This document shows positions 33,492 to 46,033 of a DNA stretch of 64,000 nucleotides, piece after piece. The notes under the pieces are model-generated. The model was not told the DNA's origin. It did no database searches and worked only from the letters and a program-made list of their open reading frames with translations. Every line of letters starts with the position of its first letter. Within the stretch, counting starts at the first letter, position 1. Source of the stretch: Takakia lepidozioides (lineage: Eukaryota; Streptophyta; Takakiopsida; Takakiales; Takakiaceae); the NCBI GenBank assembly GCA_030704615.1, contig CM060733.1, positions 15,004,001 to 15,068,000 on the forward strand, given 5' to 3'. The position numbers and the translations under genes are program-made.

Positions 33492-36400
33492 ATGGGGGGA
33501 AGATTCCGCACTCTGCTCTTGGTGGACATGGCTGCTTTCATGGAGCATGCTGATGAAGCCCTGCTTCCTGCCGTCTACGATGCGGTCTGTACTGTGTGCA
33601 CCCATCCCCACACTGGAAATCATATACTTAACAGAAGATTTTCTGTAATTGGGAAAATGGGTCATGCTTTGGGAAGGCTGCAGTGTGAGATCCGGCTCAG
33701 TGTGTTCGCTGCAATTGAGCGGCTCTCAGAGGTCTCTTGGGTCTGCGACGTCATAATTAAGTGTTAGGTGACAAACGGTTCATTTCTATGGGAGGTGAGC
33801 ACTCCTGGATGAACTTGAATTCAACTGATTGCCTTTGGATTCTGCTTTATACTTTTAAGATCTCGAGCTGTAACGGAACCGTGACTCCCTGCTATAAGTT
33901 CAAGGAATTGGTGGTTTGAGGTGGTAGAGGCAGAAAGACACAAGCTTTACAAGGCGTTCTTCCACCGCAAATAAGATAAAAGTAGAGGGTCGTGATGACA
34001 TATCAATGAACAGCTATAATATGGAGGTGCTCGGACAATGATTGACTCCCTGGTAAACATTGTTTGGAAGAAGTCTGACGTGATTGTCTTCGACTGAAGA
34101 GGCCTTCATTGCAAATCTGCTACGAAAGAACTTGTAGCTATCTGGGAAACCCATTGTTCCGTGAATTAGGGAGATTAATCTACCGAGCACTTTTGGAGGC
34201 CCAAGCCAAAGTTCCTCAATGTCTAAGACTCCATTATCTTGGTCTCACCTATCCTATAATTCTTCATATATGGCGAGTAATCGAGAATAGTAATCGGAGG
34301 TGCAACTTAAATATGTGGAGAAGTCTGTGACGTAGATCAGAGGGTAGCCGAAGGGCTGACTTGGATGTGTTTGTAAACTACCTCCTGGAAGATGTGGGAG
34401 CTGAAGGATCCGAGACAAAGGTATTCTGATACTACCACCAGGCCCCAGGCAGAGTATACAGGGGTTCGAAGTCTATAGAGTCAAGAAGTAATCTAATCGA
34501 GCCAGAAAGTTGACTGAGTTTTGAACAACAAGGTCAGGTAGACAGATAGTGCAGGGGAGATGAAGAGAACCAGATCTTCACATCCTACCACCACGAGTCG
34601 AATTTAACCAGGATTGCTGTTGGGAGCAGATGCATAGTCTCAGAGCCACACAGCTGATCATCAGTGGCCTTAGCGTTACTAGGGAAGCTTCCCCAGAACG
34701 GCTAGTGTGGGCATGAGACAGGAATTCTGACTTCTCCCCTTGGTTTCAAGAGACATGAGTTTAAAGGTGAAGTGGGTACGGTGAGTTGGCTTGAATGGAT
34801 AAGACAAGGCACCCAAGGATTGTTTTCTGTGTCTCCTGTAAGCAAGACCAACCCTGTCTAGCTAAGCCTGGTCTAAGAGAGGACATGCAAAATTTTCCAA
34901 AACCGTGGGTATAAATGTGTGCAAACTCCACTAGGGACTCGCTGAGGTGTAGTATCCGAAAGGTTATGCCCCTCACGCCCAGCAATCAAGGGGAATCCTG
35001 GTCAATCTTCACTTCTATTTCCGCAGAGACCCACAATTAGGACACTCTTTTCCATCTTTCTCAGTGCTTGTGATGTCTGGAACTCTGAAATGGTCAGGTG
35101 GGAAAGGCATTTGGAGTGACACCGTCGGCACTTGGGATGCTCACATTCATACGGGCTCTGGTGCAATCGTTGGCATCACCTCTGGCAGCCTATTTGGCCC
35201 TTACCTACAACCGTATTACTATAATTGCTGTTGGCGCTCTCGGTTGGGGAATTGCCACTGCTGCTGTTGGGGCCTGTACTACCTATTGGCAGGTACTCAT
35301 CAATCTCTCTAAAAAAGAAAACTTGCTTCTTCAGGTGAGCTTGTTTAGGAGGTACTTTTAGATGTGTGTATGTTTCATTTCTGCTCTCAGTTATTAGCAG
35401 TAGAGCTTGCAGCAAGAGTGCTCTGTGTGAAACTGTATCACATCTGTGATATTAGCGTTGACACCAACGTGTCCTAACAATATTATTGAGTGTTCAGTTG
35501 GATATCTGAGGAATTATTCTTTTTCTCTCTTGGATGGAGACAGGCAGCGATAGCTAAAGGATTCAATGGTATTGGGTTAGCCATTGTGCTGCCTACTTTA
35601 CAATCCTTAGTCGCAGACTTTCACAAAGATGGTAGTCGTGGTGTGGCGTTTGGATGGTATTATGGTGCAAGCCGATTTGGAACTGTGATAGGTGGCATGT
35701 TTGCTACCCTGATGGCGGGACGGATGATCGGGATTCTCGCTGGATGGCGCTTTGCTTTCGTTTTTGTGGCCTTCTTGAGTTTGCTCTTGGCAGCTGCTGT
35801 CTACATGTTTGCTCAGGATGTGCAGCCAGAATCAGATTTCTGCTTGACCAGGTAGCTCACATATCTACATTGACATGTACATTTACCTTTGAAATATGGC
35901 AATTCCAATTCTGACTTGGATTGCAGAGCCAAAATTGATTTCTAATATGATGTCAGTGCCAGGCCTGAAATCAGCACTCTACCAGCATGCAAGTGTATTG
36001 CTGCTTCCCAAGGTTGGTATCCTATGCAATATGATACAGGGCCAACAAATCAACTCCACCCAGGCATATGACCATCTGTTGCTGCACCACCCGGACCACC
36101 TCACATCCAGGAGTGTGTTTCACCGCTTGGGCTATTTACCAGATCTCTCTCTCAATTGTTTTCTTGCTGTTCTACTGTGTGCCATGTTCAAATACTTCTT
36201 TTTCTGTCTTTAACTCTCTCTCTCCTCCCCCTTATAAAGCACCAGTTCATTTCATTTCTCTCCTCCCCCTTACCTGTTCTTTTGTTGAACAGAATTATTT
36301 TCCTTCTCCTTCTTTTGGCAATCTATCATATTGCAGATTGCATTATGACTCTTACTGAACTTTGAAGCAGATGGGAATCATGAAGAATTGTGTGTAGCTA

Positions 36401-37592
36401 GATGGCAATTTTGGTTGACTGAAGTCCTTTCTAAGGTGTATTTCACCATTACATCGTTGGTGCAGCGAGCAGCCCCTACTCAAAAAAGACAGCAAGTCAG
36501 CACCTCCACCTTTACCTAAGGGCAGACAACTTAAGGAGCTGTGGAAGGGCATCCACAAAGTATTGAAGGTCAGTTCTTCATTTTTATGCTGCACACTAAG
36601 TAATTCCACCTATGGATGGAAGCAGATACATAAATTGATGACAACAGCATGGTGCTAATGTCAGAGAAAAATTTCTCTTTCTCTCTCTCTCCTCTGTTCC
36701 GCCCAAACTGGGCTTGGGTCTATGGCCGCAAGGCTAAGGCAAACATCGTCTTATGAGTACATTCTCTCTCTCTCTCTCTCTTTGGCCAATAAAGTTCTTT
36801 TAATGCATGCCAACAGAAATGCAACAGAAGACCAGTGGGCTGCAGCAATTTCCTCCCCATGTTTTATTCGTGTTGAATGTAATTCCAAGTTTGATCACCA
36901 ACAAGGAAATCCTGCTGCAGGTGCCAACAGTTCAAGTCATAGTACTCCAAGGCGTTGCAGGCTCACTCCCTTGGAGTGCAATGTCCTTCTTCACTCTCTG
37001 GCTTGAGTTACTTGGGTTTGACCATGAACAGGCGGCACTGTTGGTTGGCCTCCTCTCTGTAGGACAAATGATGGGGGCGGTTTTGGGGGGTTGGATGGGG
37101 GATATGGCTGCAAGGGTCTCACCCAATGCAGGGCGCATTTTGTGCGGCCAGTTTTCACCCCTCATAGCTATTCCTATCTCAGGCATACTCTTGTTGGGTT
37201 TACCTCAAGATACATCGTATGCCTGGGCATACGGGGTGTTTTTCTTTCTAATAGGGCTGCTTGGGACCTGGAACGCGCCATCAACGAATATGCCGATCTT
37301 TGCTGAAATCATCCCGCCTCATTTGCATACCACGGTGTATGCGATTGACCTTGCTGTTGAAAAATCCTTGTCAGCAGCTGGTGCACCACTCGTTGGAATT
37401 CTGGCTGAGCATATCTTTGGGTATAACACAGCCTCAGGAACCTCTGGAAAGGATCTGGATAACGCAAGAGCAATCGCAATGGGCCTCTTATTGCTGATTG
37501 CAATCCCATTCTTGGTTTGCTTTTCATTGCACAATCTGTTGTACTTCACGTATCCTGGAGACAGAGATCGAGCAAAAAGGGTAATTCATTGA
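33492..37592 (+). CDS. MFS transporter, five exons, 456 aa
   Basis: This is a plant major facilitator superfamily protein, an integral membrane transporter whose substrate cannot be named from sequence. Exons are 33492-33584, 35098-35292, 35544-35851, 36466-36568 and 36921-37592; all joins keep the frame and use GT-AG. The N-terminus LLLVDMAAFMEHADEALLP is the signature helix 1 of this plant MFS group. GMLTFIRALVQSLASPLAAY, KGFNGIGLAIVLPTLQSLVA and RGVAFGWYYGASRFGTVIGG follow, then a hydrophilic loop (KKDSKSAPPPLPKG), then helices from VPTVQVIVLQGVAGSLPWSA to the C-terminus. The start is the first ATG in the open 5' frame. Length is slightly short of the usual 480-510 residues. Intron 4 holds a LINE-tail repeat. 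Nothing suggests inactivation. Confidence 0.9.
36661..36782 (-). repeat. LINE-tail repeat flanked by CT runs
   Basis: On the minus strand: a GA run, 'gtactcataagacgatgtttgcct', 'agccttgcggccatagaccc', 'cagtttgggcggaacag', then another GA run. The same cassette recurs six or seven times between 53.0 and 59.8 kb, and it forms the 3' end of the LINE there. It sits in intron 4 of the MFS gene. Confidence 0.75.
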
Positions 37593-39531
37593 ACATTGCA
37601 GCCGGTGCTTCCCCTGGAGTCTCAAGTAATGCCCATTAGGAAACACCTATTGTGATAAGCATCCCTGGCCATATGACAAGGTGTACAACAGTAGGAAATC
37701 TATGCAGTGTGAATTCTACCACAGCCATGGGTTTTGACTGCCGGTACTAGCTTTGGGAGGTTCAATCTGCATCCAGGCAAGCCAGGCTCGCCACTTATCT
37801 CGGCAGGCAGATTCATTGTAGCCGGGGTCGCCACTTTCCTATGGTTACCAGAACCATGGCATATTGAGGCAGTCTTCTGGCCCCTATCAAACTAGGCATC
37901 TCCTCTCTAAGTGGGCTTCGATAAAATGCTAGCACTGATGAAGACAACAGACGCAGCCAGCTGGCCCTTAGGGTCAAGCAACTTGGGATGCTATTAGGGA
38001 ATTACAATTTGGGACAGGGTGACGGGAATCTCGCAGCAATCCTGTCTTTTATATGTTTCTCCTTCATGTAATAGTCCTGGATACAGCCAGTGATAAGGAG
38101 ACGTATTAAGAGGACCAAGAGCGTGGTCCTGGCAATGACGAAGGCAAAAATGGGATGATCAGTGTGGACCCAGTCCTTCAACAGCAAGAAGATTGGGACT
38201 GGTGGAGTTCCAATCAACACATGAAATGGGAAGGCAATGGTCTGGCACTTGATTCCTGGTGGGATTGCGGGCATTAAGGTGTACAAGAGTACTGATGGTT
38301 GAAACACTAGATCGAACCTTTTTCGATGGATCATCTTTACTGGTTATCCACATAATCTGAATTGAAAATGTCAAATTTCCCTGTAAAAAAACTAGAGAGC
38401 AGATTCATTGGTGTGTTCGTTACTTCAACACCTGCATGAATCAGTTTGAGGTTCAAATGTGGGACATCAATTGATCTGTCAGTTCAGCTTAATGGAAGGC
38501 AATGTTTGAAAGATTTTTGAAAAATAAAACTCCCACTTGGATTGAGACTATGCAGGAACCTGTGACTGGACTTGGGTCTAAATTCTGTGTCAATACTAAC
38601 CCCGACCCTGTGGTAGAGAGACCCTTGAGAACATGTACAGCATCTATGTTGGTTAGGACGATCAAGTTATAATCAACCAGAACAAGGCATCCAGGAACCC
38701 CTATATATTGCTACAGAGAAAGCCAAAAGGATATACAAGCTGTCAGTAGGAAATGAAAAGAAAGTGAGAAAATATTTTCAGAAAAAATATTGTCTCACTT
38801 CTTTTTCTCACTATCAACCAAATCTTTACAATGCTGTCCAGATTTCCATGCATTCTGTCAGAATAAGGTACATTACGGTTGAGGAAAACCTGATTGAAGT
38901 TAGCTTAGGCCATTCCCCATACCCCATTCCTCAGCAATGAGGGTAATAAGCCATCCACAGCTGGGTTCTGGCATGCAGTCCGAAGTTAGTAAGACCAAGC
39001 AAAATCTTGTAGCAATAACACCTCTTAACTGTATACCACGCAGAAAAAACTACGGCAGGTTTCATGGTATGGTACACTATTTCCTGACTCCTGATAGTCC
39101 TCCAAACCACATGCAATTGAGAAAGCTTTGATTCTGCTCTACCTCCCACCCTGATTCCTGGTGTCAGAGGTAAGAAAATTTCACTTCTTTGTGAGTAGAT
39201 GTTTTGAAGATGGTATTTTTAACATGTGGATGCCACGAACCAAAGATATGAAAGGAAATAGCATAGACAGAACATCCTTTCAGCTCTTAACGACACCCTG
39301 CTGATGATGCAACACTCAGTAAAATGACATGTAGATGAATGCCTCAAAGGAAATAAATACCGTGTTTGAATAGATTGGTGGTGGGAGTATTCTTCAGCCA
39401 TTTAGAATCTAGGATTGGCATCTCTGAAACCTGTAGATTGCTTGGTCGAAGTGTGGGCCTCCAAATCATCACATCAAACATATATGCTCTTACCATAGCC
39501 TGAGATAATATACTGTCGAGCATTTCGGTTA
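37593..39531. other. Intergenic region between converging genes
   Basis: This separates the stop of the plus-strand MFS gene from the stop of the minus-strand PP2 gene. It presumably holds both 3' untranslated regions. The 110-codon minus frame at 38002-38334 has no recognised motif. Confidence 0.5.
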
Positions 39532-40872
39532 TTAAAACACCCCAGGCCGACCTCCAACTTTGCTCAGATCTCTATCCCTTTGAGTTGGTTGCACTTTTTC
39601 CTGGCATCCTGTCGGCTGCAATGTCAAGCAATCCACAAATAGACCCCCTTTCCAGTAAGAGCAGTCTGTCTCCTTAATCCAGAATTTCAGCTCCAAGTGC
39701 TTCACCGTCCATCTGCTCCCATGGACGATAAAATCCCCAACCTCGAATTCAAACCATTCCTCAAATTCGTTACATGGAACTTCTGACAAATTCAGATTCT
39801 TCTCCAGCACTTGGCCATCGTCTGTTGACATGAAGAACGTTAATGGGCACTTCCAACACAGGAAATAAAAGCGCCCCCCTTGGGGATTTGCAACGCGAAG
39901 ACGCCAAACTGCCGAGTAAGACCCTGCTGGTAAGGAACAGCTCCATTTTCCTCTGATTTCTAGCCAGCAAACTGCTAGCAGATGTGCAACCTGGTTAATC
40001 AGTAAGGAATTGCCTCAGGAGGAGTGAAGATATTTAGGATACTTGAAGTAAATTGGCTGCTGTCTCTATGAGCTACTAGTCGAGTGTGCCACAATCATCA
40101 TGCAACACCTTTCTTCTTTCTTTCTTTCTGCCTGCCTTATGCAAGCACAAATGATGCGGTACAATTGTAAACAGGCATGACTTCGGAATCAGATGGTATT
40201 ACAAGTTTTAGGTTGTGAATCTTGCAAATGGTGTCGTTTTTAAATGCTGATTAGGTTGGTCCTGGGTTCCACTATCACCGAGGCTGCCCCTCCCAAAATC
40301 AAAGAGAAAGAAAGGTTCATGACAACAGTCACATTCCCCCCTCAGCCGCCTTTGGTCTGTCTTCAAAGGACAGGGCTAGGAAAAATAGACCGTAAAATGG
40401 TCAAGAGAACTGAGAGAGGACAAACGAGGGAAAACCGCTCTAAGACTTTCTACCTAGACCCGGTCATCATCAAAAGCAAAGAGAGAGCAGAGTCAGACCT
40501 GACCGAAGCAAGAGCTTCTGAGTTGTTCAAACTGCCAAATCCGGGTATCCTGTCCCCAGACGACGTCCGTGGCAGCCACAGAGAGGATCCTGCACACATC
40601 TCGTGAGCGTCGCAACAATACATACTTTTCTAGACCGCCTCTCAAGAACACTCCCTCTGCCATCAATATCACAATTTCTCTTTTGGTCTTACCCTTTGAT
40701 GTGTTTCGACATATGCTTTTGTAATCAAAGGGAAGGAATTTCTGCCAAGCTGAATTGCATTGAACAGCTGTTTTGAAGGCCGAGCACACGCAAGCAAGTC
40801 GGCAAGCGTCCCGGGGCGTTGTGTAGGGACGATGGACGCTATGCAATCCAGTGGAAGCTCTGCAAAATTCAT
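39532..40872 (-). pseudogene. F-box/PP2-B (phloem-protein-2-like) gene with 1-bp frameshift
   Basis: The gene has two exons: 40872-40499 and 39990-39532. Exon 1 encodes an F-box (MNFAELPLDCIASIV, then TTPRDACRLACVCSAFKTAV) and the W-K-FLPFDYKSI region; its SCF role is to bind Skp1. Exon 2 starts VAHLLAVCWLEIRGKW and carries the PP2 lectin-like domain (NEFEEWFEFEVGDF, then YWKGGLFVDCLTLQP). One base is missing near 40828, between SIV and the TTPRDAC frame. The two exons total 833 bases, exactly one short of a 277-residue frame. Everything else is intact, so this is either a very young pseudogene or a sequence error. A longer upstream frame (to 40999) reads through the shift but destroys the F-box start. 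Confidence 0.85.
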
Positions 40873-40999
40873 GTTCGTAGAATCCTTGATCCAATTCGGA
40901 TAAAGAGGGGACGATAAGTCCGGGATACTCCTTCCTAACCCCCCCCCCCACCCCCTGCGTGATTATGGAGCGTTTGGACTGGAAATTGAAGCTATGCAC

Positions 41000-43000
41000 G
41001 GATTACACCCAACCAGAACATCCACACAGGAATTCGATATCACAACCAAGGCCAGACAGTTTCAGCCAAAGAACCAAGTGAGGAATTGGCATAAAGACTA
41101 CAATCTGATCTCAAGAATCTCACAAGATACACACAAGAAAGTAAAACCAATTTCCATACGCAACTCATCTAAAAGAAAACTGCCATTGACTAGACGTCCA
41201 ACGTTCACTTCTCACTGCTTGTTCCCAAACTACCTGCATAACCGGAATCGATAGAAGAAATGGTGAGGAATCTCTCGGGCCAATTCCATGAATCCATTCT
41301 AGTCCTCAAATAAATGAGAATGAGGTGGCAGAAAGCACAAATCCATGCAGTTCCTGCCACAGATCGGCCCCCGCGTGGCCTCCCAGCTATCCTCTTCCCC
41401 CCGCCCCTTTCTCGCTCTCCCCTCCGGGATGAGTATGGCGTCATGCCTGCCACGTCACATATGTACATGCATGATGCATGTACAATATATATACTTCGAA
41501 TTTCGTACAACCAACTCGTAACGGTCATCCATTAAAGGGAGAAGACTAAGCTTACCCGAATGCAGCCTTGCCAGTACGGACGCCGGGGATGGCCGTACCG
41601 GCGGGGCGCCCTGTCAAATCCCCAACCCCTCCCTCCTCCCCTCTCACCTGGAAGCATGTATTCTAGGGTAAAGCATTAAAAAATCTGGGTCTTGGCGAGG
41701 AGTGGATGGTAGTGGAGTGGCTAGGCGATGTGGAGTATAGCGGTGAGTATGGAATGCCGCGAGGCCCATATTCTCTAGCAACCCATGACCATTGGAAATA
41801 TGCCCATGACCACTGGAAAGATCCAGTTGCCACTGGTTACCTGTGGGAGGACCGCTGCGGTCTTGCGTGACCGTACTTTATACCAAGTATTTATATGAAT
41901 ACCGAGTAAATTTATATGGAAATTCCATGCGTTCCAAATTTTTCTATAGAATGACCGGTTCATCGCGCGAGCAGGGTTCGCTCGAGGGAGGGGAAAACAA
42001 GGTGTTTTTGGGGTTCTTCCCAAGGTAGCCGTTTTATTGTTGTGCATTTTGGTTTTACGATTCAGGAGGAGGTTTTTGCTGTATGGATTGAGAGAGAAAA
42101 AGAGCGTGGGTCGTTGAGGTTGTGTGGTGGATTCTGTGAGACAGGAGACAACGTTGGTGTTGGAGGACACTCGTCAAAGAGCGAATTTTAGTTGTTGTGG
42201 GTGGATGGGATAGGGTATGGAAGAGATGCGAACTTTGTCCGCTTGAAGGCAGCGCGACGAGGCATATCATTTGTGCGATCAGGCGGTGCACGAGGTGGAA
42301 TCCATTTTGTGGCAGAAGGAGGAGATTGCCGATGTCGAACACTTGAAAGGAGCCTCTTGCAGAACGGCCGGCCACACACAACTGCCCTTACTTCTTCTGA
42401 CATCGGACTTGGGAGGCGCCGCACGCATATCCAGGTGTGAATTTTATGTAATTCACACCCAAAATATCTACCTCTTTTACATTTTTCTGAGCTTTTCAAG
42501 CTGCTCTCTTTAGTTTTTCATCAAAGACTAGCAGTGATTTGGCAAGCTTTCTCTGGTGACGCTATACATCATAATAATATCGTGTTTTTAAACTTTTCTC
42601 AAACGAATTGTTCCATCTTACACATTACACATTACATTTGGTCGATGAAGGTAACTTGTAGAGCAAGGTTCAGGCATACATGATTGACTTCCAAACTGGC
42701 TTGGAGATACCTTAACCCAGTATCATAAATTTCTGACCTCTATGACTTGCAATACCTTATGCAATGATGGACGTTATGAATAGAATCTCTTTGAAGACGT
42801 ACTAGGTCTCTTCTTCGTAATTTGGTCAGAACGGTTGAGTGCAGCTACGGCGTGAGCCTAGCTGCGTGAGCCTAGGAGCTCGGCTCACGCTTTGCCCTCT
42901 AAGCGTGAGCCCAGGGGTTTAATGGAGGAAGAAGCAGGCCCCATACCCGAGTCCTCTATTTAGAGAGGGTCCTATTGTCGTGGAAGCAGTTATAGTGCTT
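41000..43000. other. Non-genic region upstream of the PP2-B gene
   Basis: A TATA-like 'acaatatatatactt' lies near 41481. Several short frames show no known motif. At 42850-42915 the word 'gcgtgagcc' occurs three times, with an inverted 'ggctcacgc' between, making a small GC-rich hairpin-forming cluster. Confidence 0.4.
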
Positions 43001-43009
43001 AAAAAAAGA

Positions 43010-44510
43010 GGTATAGAAAGAATGGAATGGTCATTGTGAAACTTACTGAGGTTTTCTTATTGAAGAAGAGGTGAAAAAAAAGCTGGGTGAGTCATCATGA
43101 ATCTTACTTAGGGATTCTTGCATGAACAAGAGGCAAGAAAAGTTTGGATGCTCATTGTCAAGTTATCTGATGTTTCCAGTATTTCAGCCATGGTGGATGG
43201 ATGATGGATGGATGAAATATTGAATGAGAGGTTTAAAATAATGAGGATGGGCAAGAACAGGCCCCAAAATATGACCCACTCATTGTGAAACAAGCAATGG
43301 TTTTTATTAATGTAGATGAGGTGAAAATTTAACAGATGGCCATCTTCAAGCTTATTTAGGCTTTGTTTGTGAAGAAGATGTGTAACAAAATGAGCGGTTT
43401 ATTGTGGAACTTGTTCAAGTTTGTGTTTATTGAAGATGAGGTGAAAAAAAAACACATGGTCATTGTGATTGCTTATTTAGGGTGTCTTTGTGAAGAAGAG
43501 GTAAAAAAAAACATTGAGCTATCCTTGTGAAACTTGTTTAGGATTCGGTTATTGAAGAAGAGGTGAAAAAAAAATGAGATAGTCATCATGAATGCTTATA
43601 TAGGGTTTGTTTGTGAAGAAGAGGAGAAAAAAAAAGTTAAGCTCTATCATTGTCAAACTTGTTCAGGTTTCTGTTATTGAAGAAGAGGTGAAAAAAGAAA
43701 TCAGATGGTCATTATGATGTTTATTTAGGGTTTGTTTGTGAAGAAGAGGTGAAAAAATTGAGCTCTCATTCTCAAACTTGTTAAGGTTTCTGTTATTGAA
43801 GAAGAGTTGAAAAAAATATTAGATGGTCATCATGAATGCTTATTTAGGGTTTGTTTGTGAAGAAGAGGTGAAAAAAAAGTTGAGCTTTATCATTGTCAAA
43901 CTTCTTCAGGTTTCTGTTATTGAAGAAGAGGTGAAAAAAAAACCAGATGGTCATCATGAATGCTTATTTAGGGAATAAATTAGGGGTTGTTTGTGAAGAA
44001 GAGGTGAAAAAAAAACTTTAGCTCTACCATTGTCAAACTTCTTCAGGTTTCTGTTATTGAAGAAGAGGTGAAAAAAAAACCAGATGGTCATCATGAATGC
44101 TTATTTAGGGTTTGTTTGTGAAGAAGAGGTGAAAAAAATAGAGCTCTATCATTGTCAATCTTGTTCAGGTTTCTGTTGATGAAAAAGAGGTGAAAAAAAA
44201 ATCAGATGGTCATCACGAATAAATTAGGGATTGTTTGTGAAGAAGAGGTGAAAAAAAAACTTGAGCTCTATCATTGTCAAACTTCTTCAGGTTTCTGTTA
44301 TTGAAGAAGAGGTGAAAAAAAAATCATATGGTCATCATGAATGCTTATTTAGGGTTTGTTTGTATAGAGGACGTGGAAAACAAATGAACCGTAATTGTGA
44401 AACTTGTTCAGGTGCCTGTTATTCAAGAAGAAGTGGAAAAAAAAACAGATGGTCATCATGAAGCTCATTTACGCAATGTTTCTGTAGAGGCCGTGAAAAA
44501 ATAAAATGAG
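43010..44510 (+). repeat. Satellite array, ~120-bp dimeric unit
   Basis: Two related ~60-base half-units alternate. One is 'tttgtgaagaagaggtg', an A run, then 'gagctctatcattgtcaaac'. The other is 'gttattgaagaagaggtg', an A run, then 'agatggtcatcatgaatgc'. The higher-order period is 118-135 bases. Copies are most alike between 43600 and 44340 and decay towards both edges. There is no coding potential. Confidence 0.92.
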
Positions 44511-44660
44511 CTTTCATACTGACACTTGTATGGGTCTTGACATGAACTAACTTTGTATGGGTCTTGACACAAGGTCGAGGACAATGTGGTGAGGGCACCT
44601 TCTTCTTCGACCTATTCAGCCTGTTTTGCGTTCTCATCAGACTCAGCCCTCAATTTGCAG

Positions 44661-46033
44661 CACGGAGCAAAGCTGGCATGAGTTTTTTAAAGATCCTTCA
44701 CGATGGTGGGACAACCACAATCGCAAGGTGTGGCTTTTCTTAATGTACGATGTGAAGAAGTTCGTCCATCCTGCACATGTGGGCTTTTGGCTACTGTTAG
44801 GACCATGATTTGGTATTCTTTGTGATGTTTACAAGGTTCTTGTGAGAGTCAGCTTGGTCTTAGAGGCCGTGTTTCAATCTCTGCCCGCTAAGCTGCACAG
44901 TGGTCGTTCTCACAGACCAATCCGACATTACTGGCTCTAGACACAAGTAGCACACACAAGAGGTACTCTCAGTCAAATCCTCCATGGGTCATGACACAAG
45001 GTTGAGGACAATGTGAGGGCACCTTCTTCTTCGACCTATTTCAGCCTGTTTTCCCTCTTATCAGAATCGGCCCTGAGTGCATGTTGAATTTGGAAAGTTA
45101 GCTCGTTGGGTGGTGATGAGAGCACCTTCTTCTTTGACCTATTTCAGCTTGTTTTGCCCTCTCATCAGACTCGGCCCTAAATTTTCATGTTGATATCTGA
45201 AAGTTAGCTCGTTGGGTGGTGGTGAGGGCATCTTCTTCTTCGACCTATTTGAGCCTGTTTTGCCCTCTCATCAGACTCGGTTGAATTATTCTGAAAGTTA
45301 GTTCGTTGGATAGTGGTGAGAGCCGCGCCTTCTTCTTCGACCTATTTCAACCTGTTTTGCCCTCTCATCAGACTCGGCCCTGAATGCATGTTGAATTCTG
45401 AAAGTTAGCTCGTTGGGTGGAGGTGAGGGCGCCTTCTTCTTCGACCTATTTCAGCCTGTTTTTCCCTCTCATCAGACTCGGCCTTGAATGCATGTTGAAT
45501 TTTGAAAGTTAGCTCGTTGGGTGGTGGTGAGGGCACCTTCTTCTTCGACCTATTTCAGCCTGTTTTTCCCTCTCGTCAGACTCGGCCCTGATTGCATGTT
45601 GAATTCTGAAAGTTAGCTCGTTGGGTGGTGGTGAGGGCACCTTCTTCTTCGACCTATTTCAGCCTGTTTTTCGGGTGGTGATGGCACATTCTTCTTCGAC
45701 CTACTTCAGTCTGTTTTTCCTTCTCATCAGACTCGGCCCTGAATGCATGTTGAATTCTGAAGTTAGTTCGTTGGGTGGTGGTGAGGGTACCTTCTTCTTC
45801 GACCCATTTCAACTTGTTTTTCCCTCCAATCAGACTCGGCCCTGAATGCAAATTGAATTCTGAAAGTCAATGATGAATGCATGATTGTACAGAGGCATGG
45901 ATAGCTGAAGGAGCAGAGATAGAGTATGTGTCCAGATTCATCCAAGAGGGCCACATTTCAAGCATAAGGTTACATATTATTCCTTGTGGATCAATAGCTA
46001 CAAGAAACCTGCATGGGTAGATGCTGTATCACT
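44661..46033 (+). pseudogene. OSB-type organellar ssDNA-binding protein fragment
   Basis: Two exon pieces encode the C-terminal PDF motif of plant OSB proteins, which bind single-stranded DNA in mitochondria or plastids. The first (44661-44727, acceptor 'tttgcag', donor GTGTGG) reads WHEFFKDPSRWWDNHNRK. The second starts at 45936 after 'tccag' and reads IHPRGPHFKHK, then YSLWINSYKKPAWVD. The roughly 1.2 kb between them contains a 103-bp tandem array. The N-terminal OB-fold (SSB) domain is absent. The sequence beyond PAWVD does not continue the family, so this is a fragment. It lies near the right end of a CACTA element and related OSB pieces sit in the other CACTA element, so it may be transposon cargo. 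Confidence 0.65.
45005..45870 (+). repeat. 103-bp tandem array derived from the OSB last exon
   Basis: About nine units, spaced about 103 bases, share 'gagggcaccttcttcttcgac', 'tttcagcctgtttttccctc', 'catcagactcggccctgaatg', and 'gttgaattctgaaagttagc'. One more unit lies at 44570-44645. The unit is homologous to the minus-strand OSB tail at about 16440-16330 (GTFFNTFHPVFPSYQNRP, stop and following bases): 'gaaggcaccttcttcaacac', 'ccctgtttttccctcttatc', 'atgttgaattctgcaagttagc'. So a coding end plus 3' flank has been amplified as a satellite. One internal truncated unit lies near 45670-45690. Confidence 0.85.

Noticed and set aside
38002-38334. A 110-codon hydrophobic minus-strand protein
   Set aside because: It has no motif, no exon partners and lies in the probable 3' region of the PP2-B gene.
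40493-40999. A 168-codon minus frame as the true start of the PP2-B gene
   Set aside because: It reads through the frameshift but destroys the canonical F-box start (MNFAELPLDCIASIV), which lies in another frame. The deletion explanation accounts for total exon length exactly.
45621-45845. A 74-codon gene
   Set aside because: It is a frame through the 103-bp satellite. Its residual OSB similarity is explained by the satellite's origin.
43010-45870. A CRISPR array
   Set aside because: The repeats are direct, contiguous 103-120 bp satellite units without unique spacers, in a eukaryotic genome with no cas genes.
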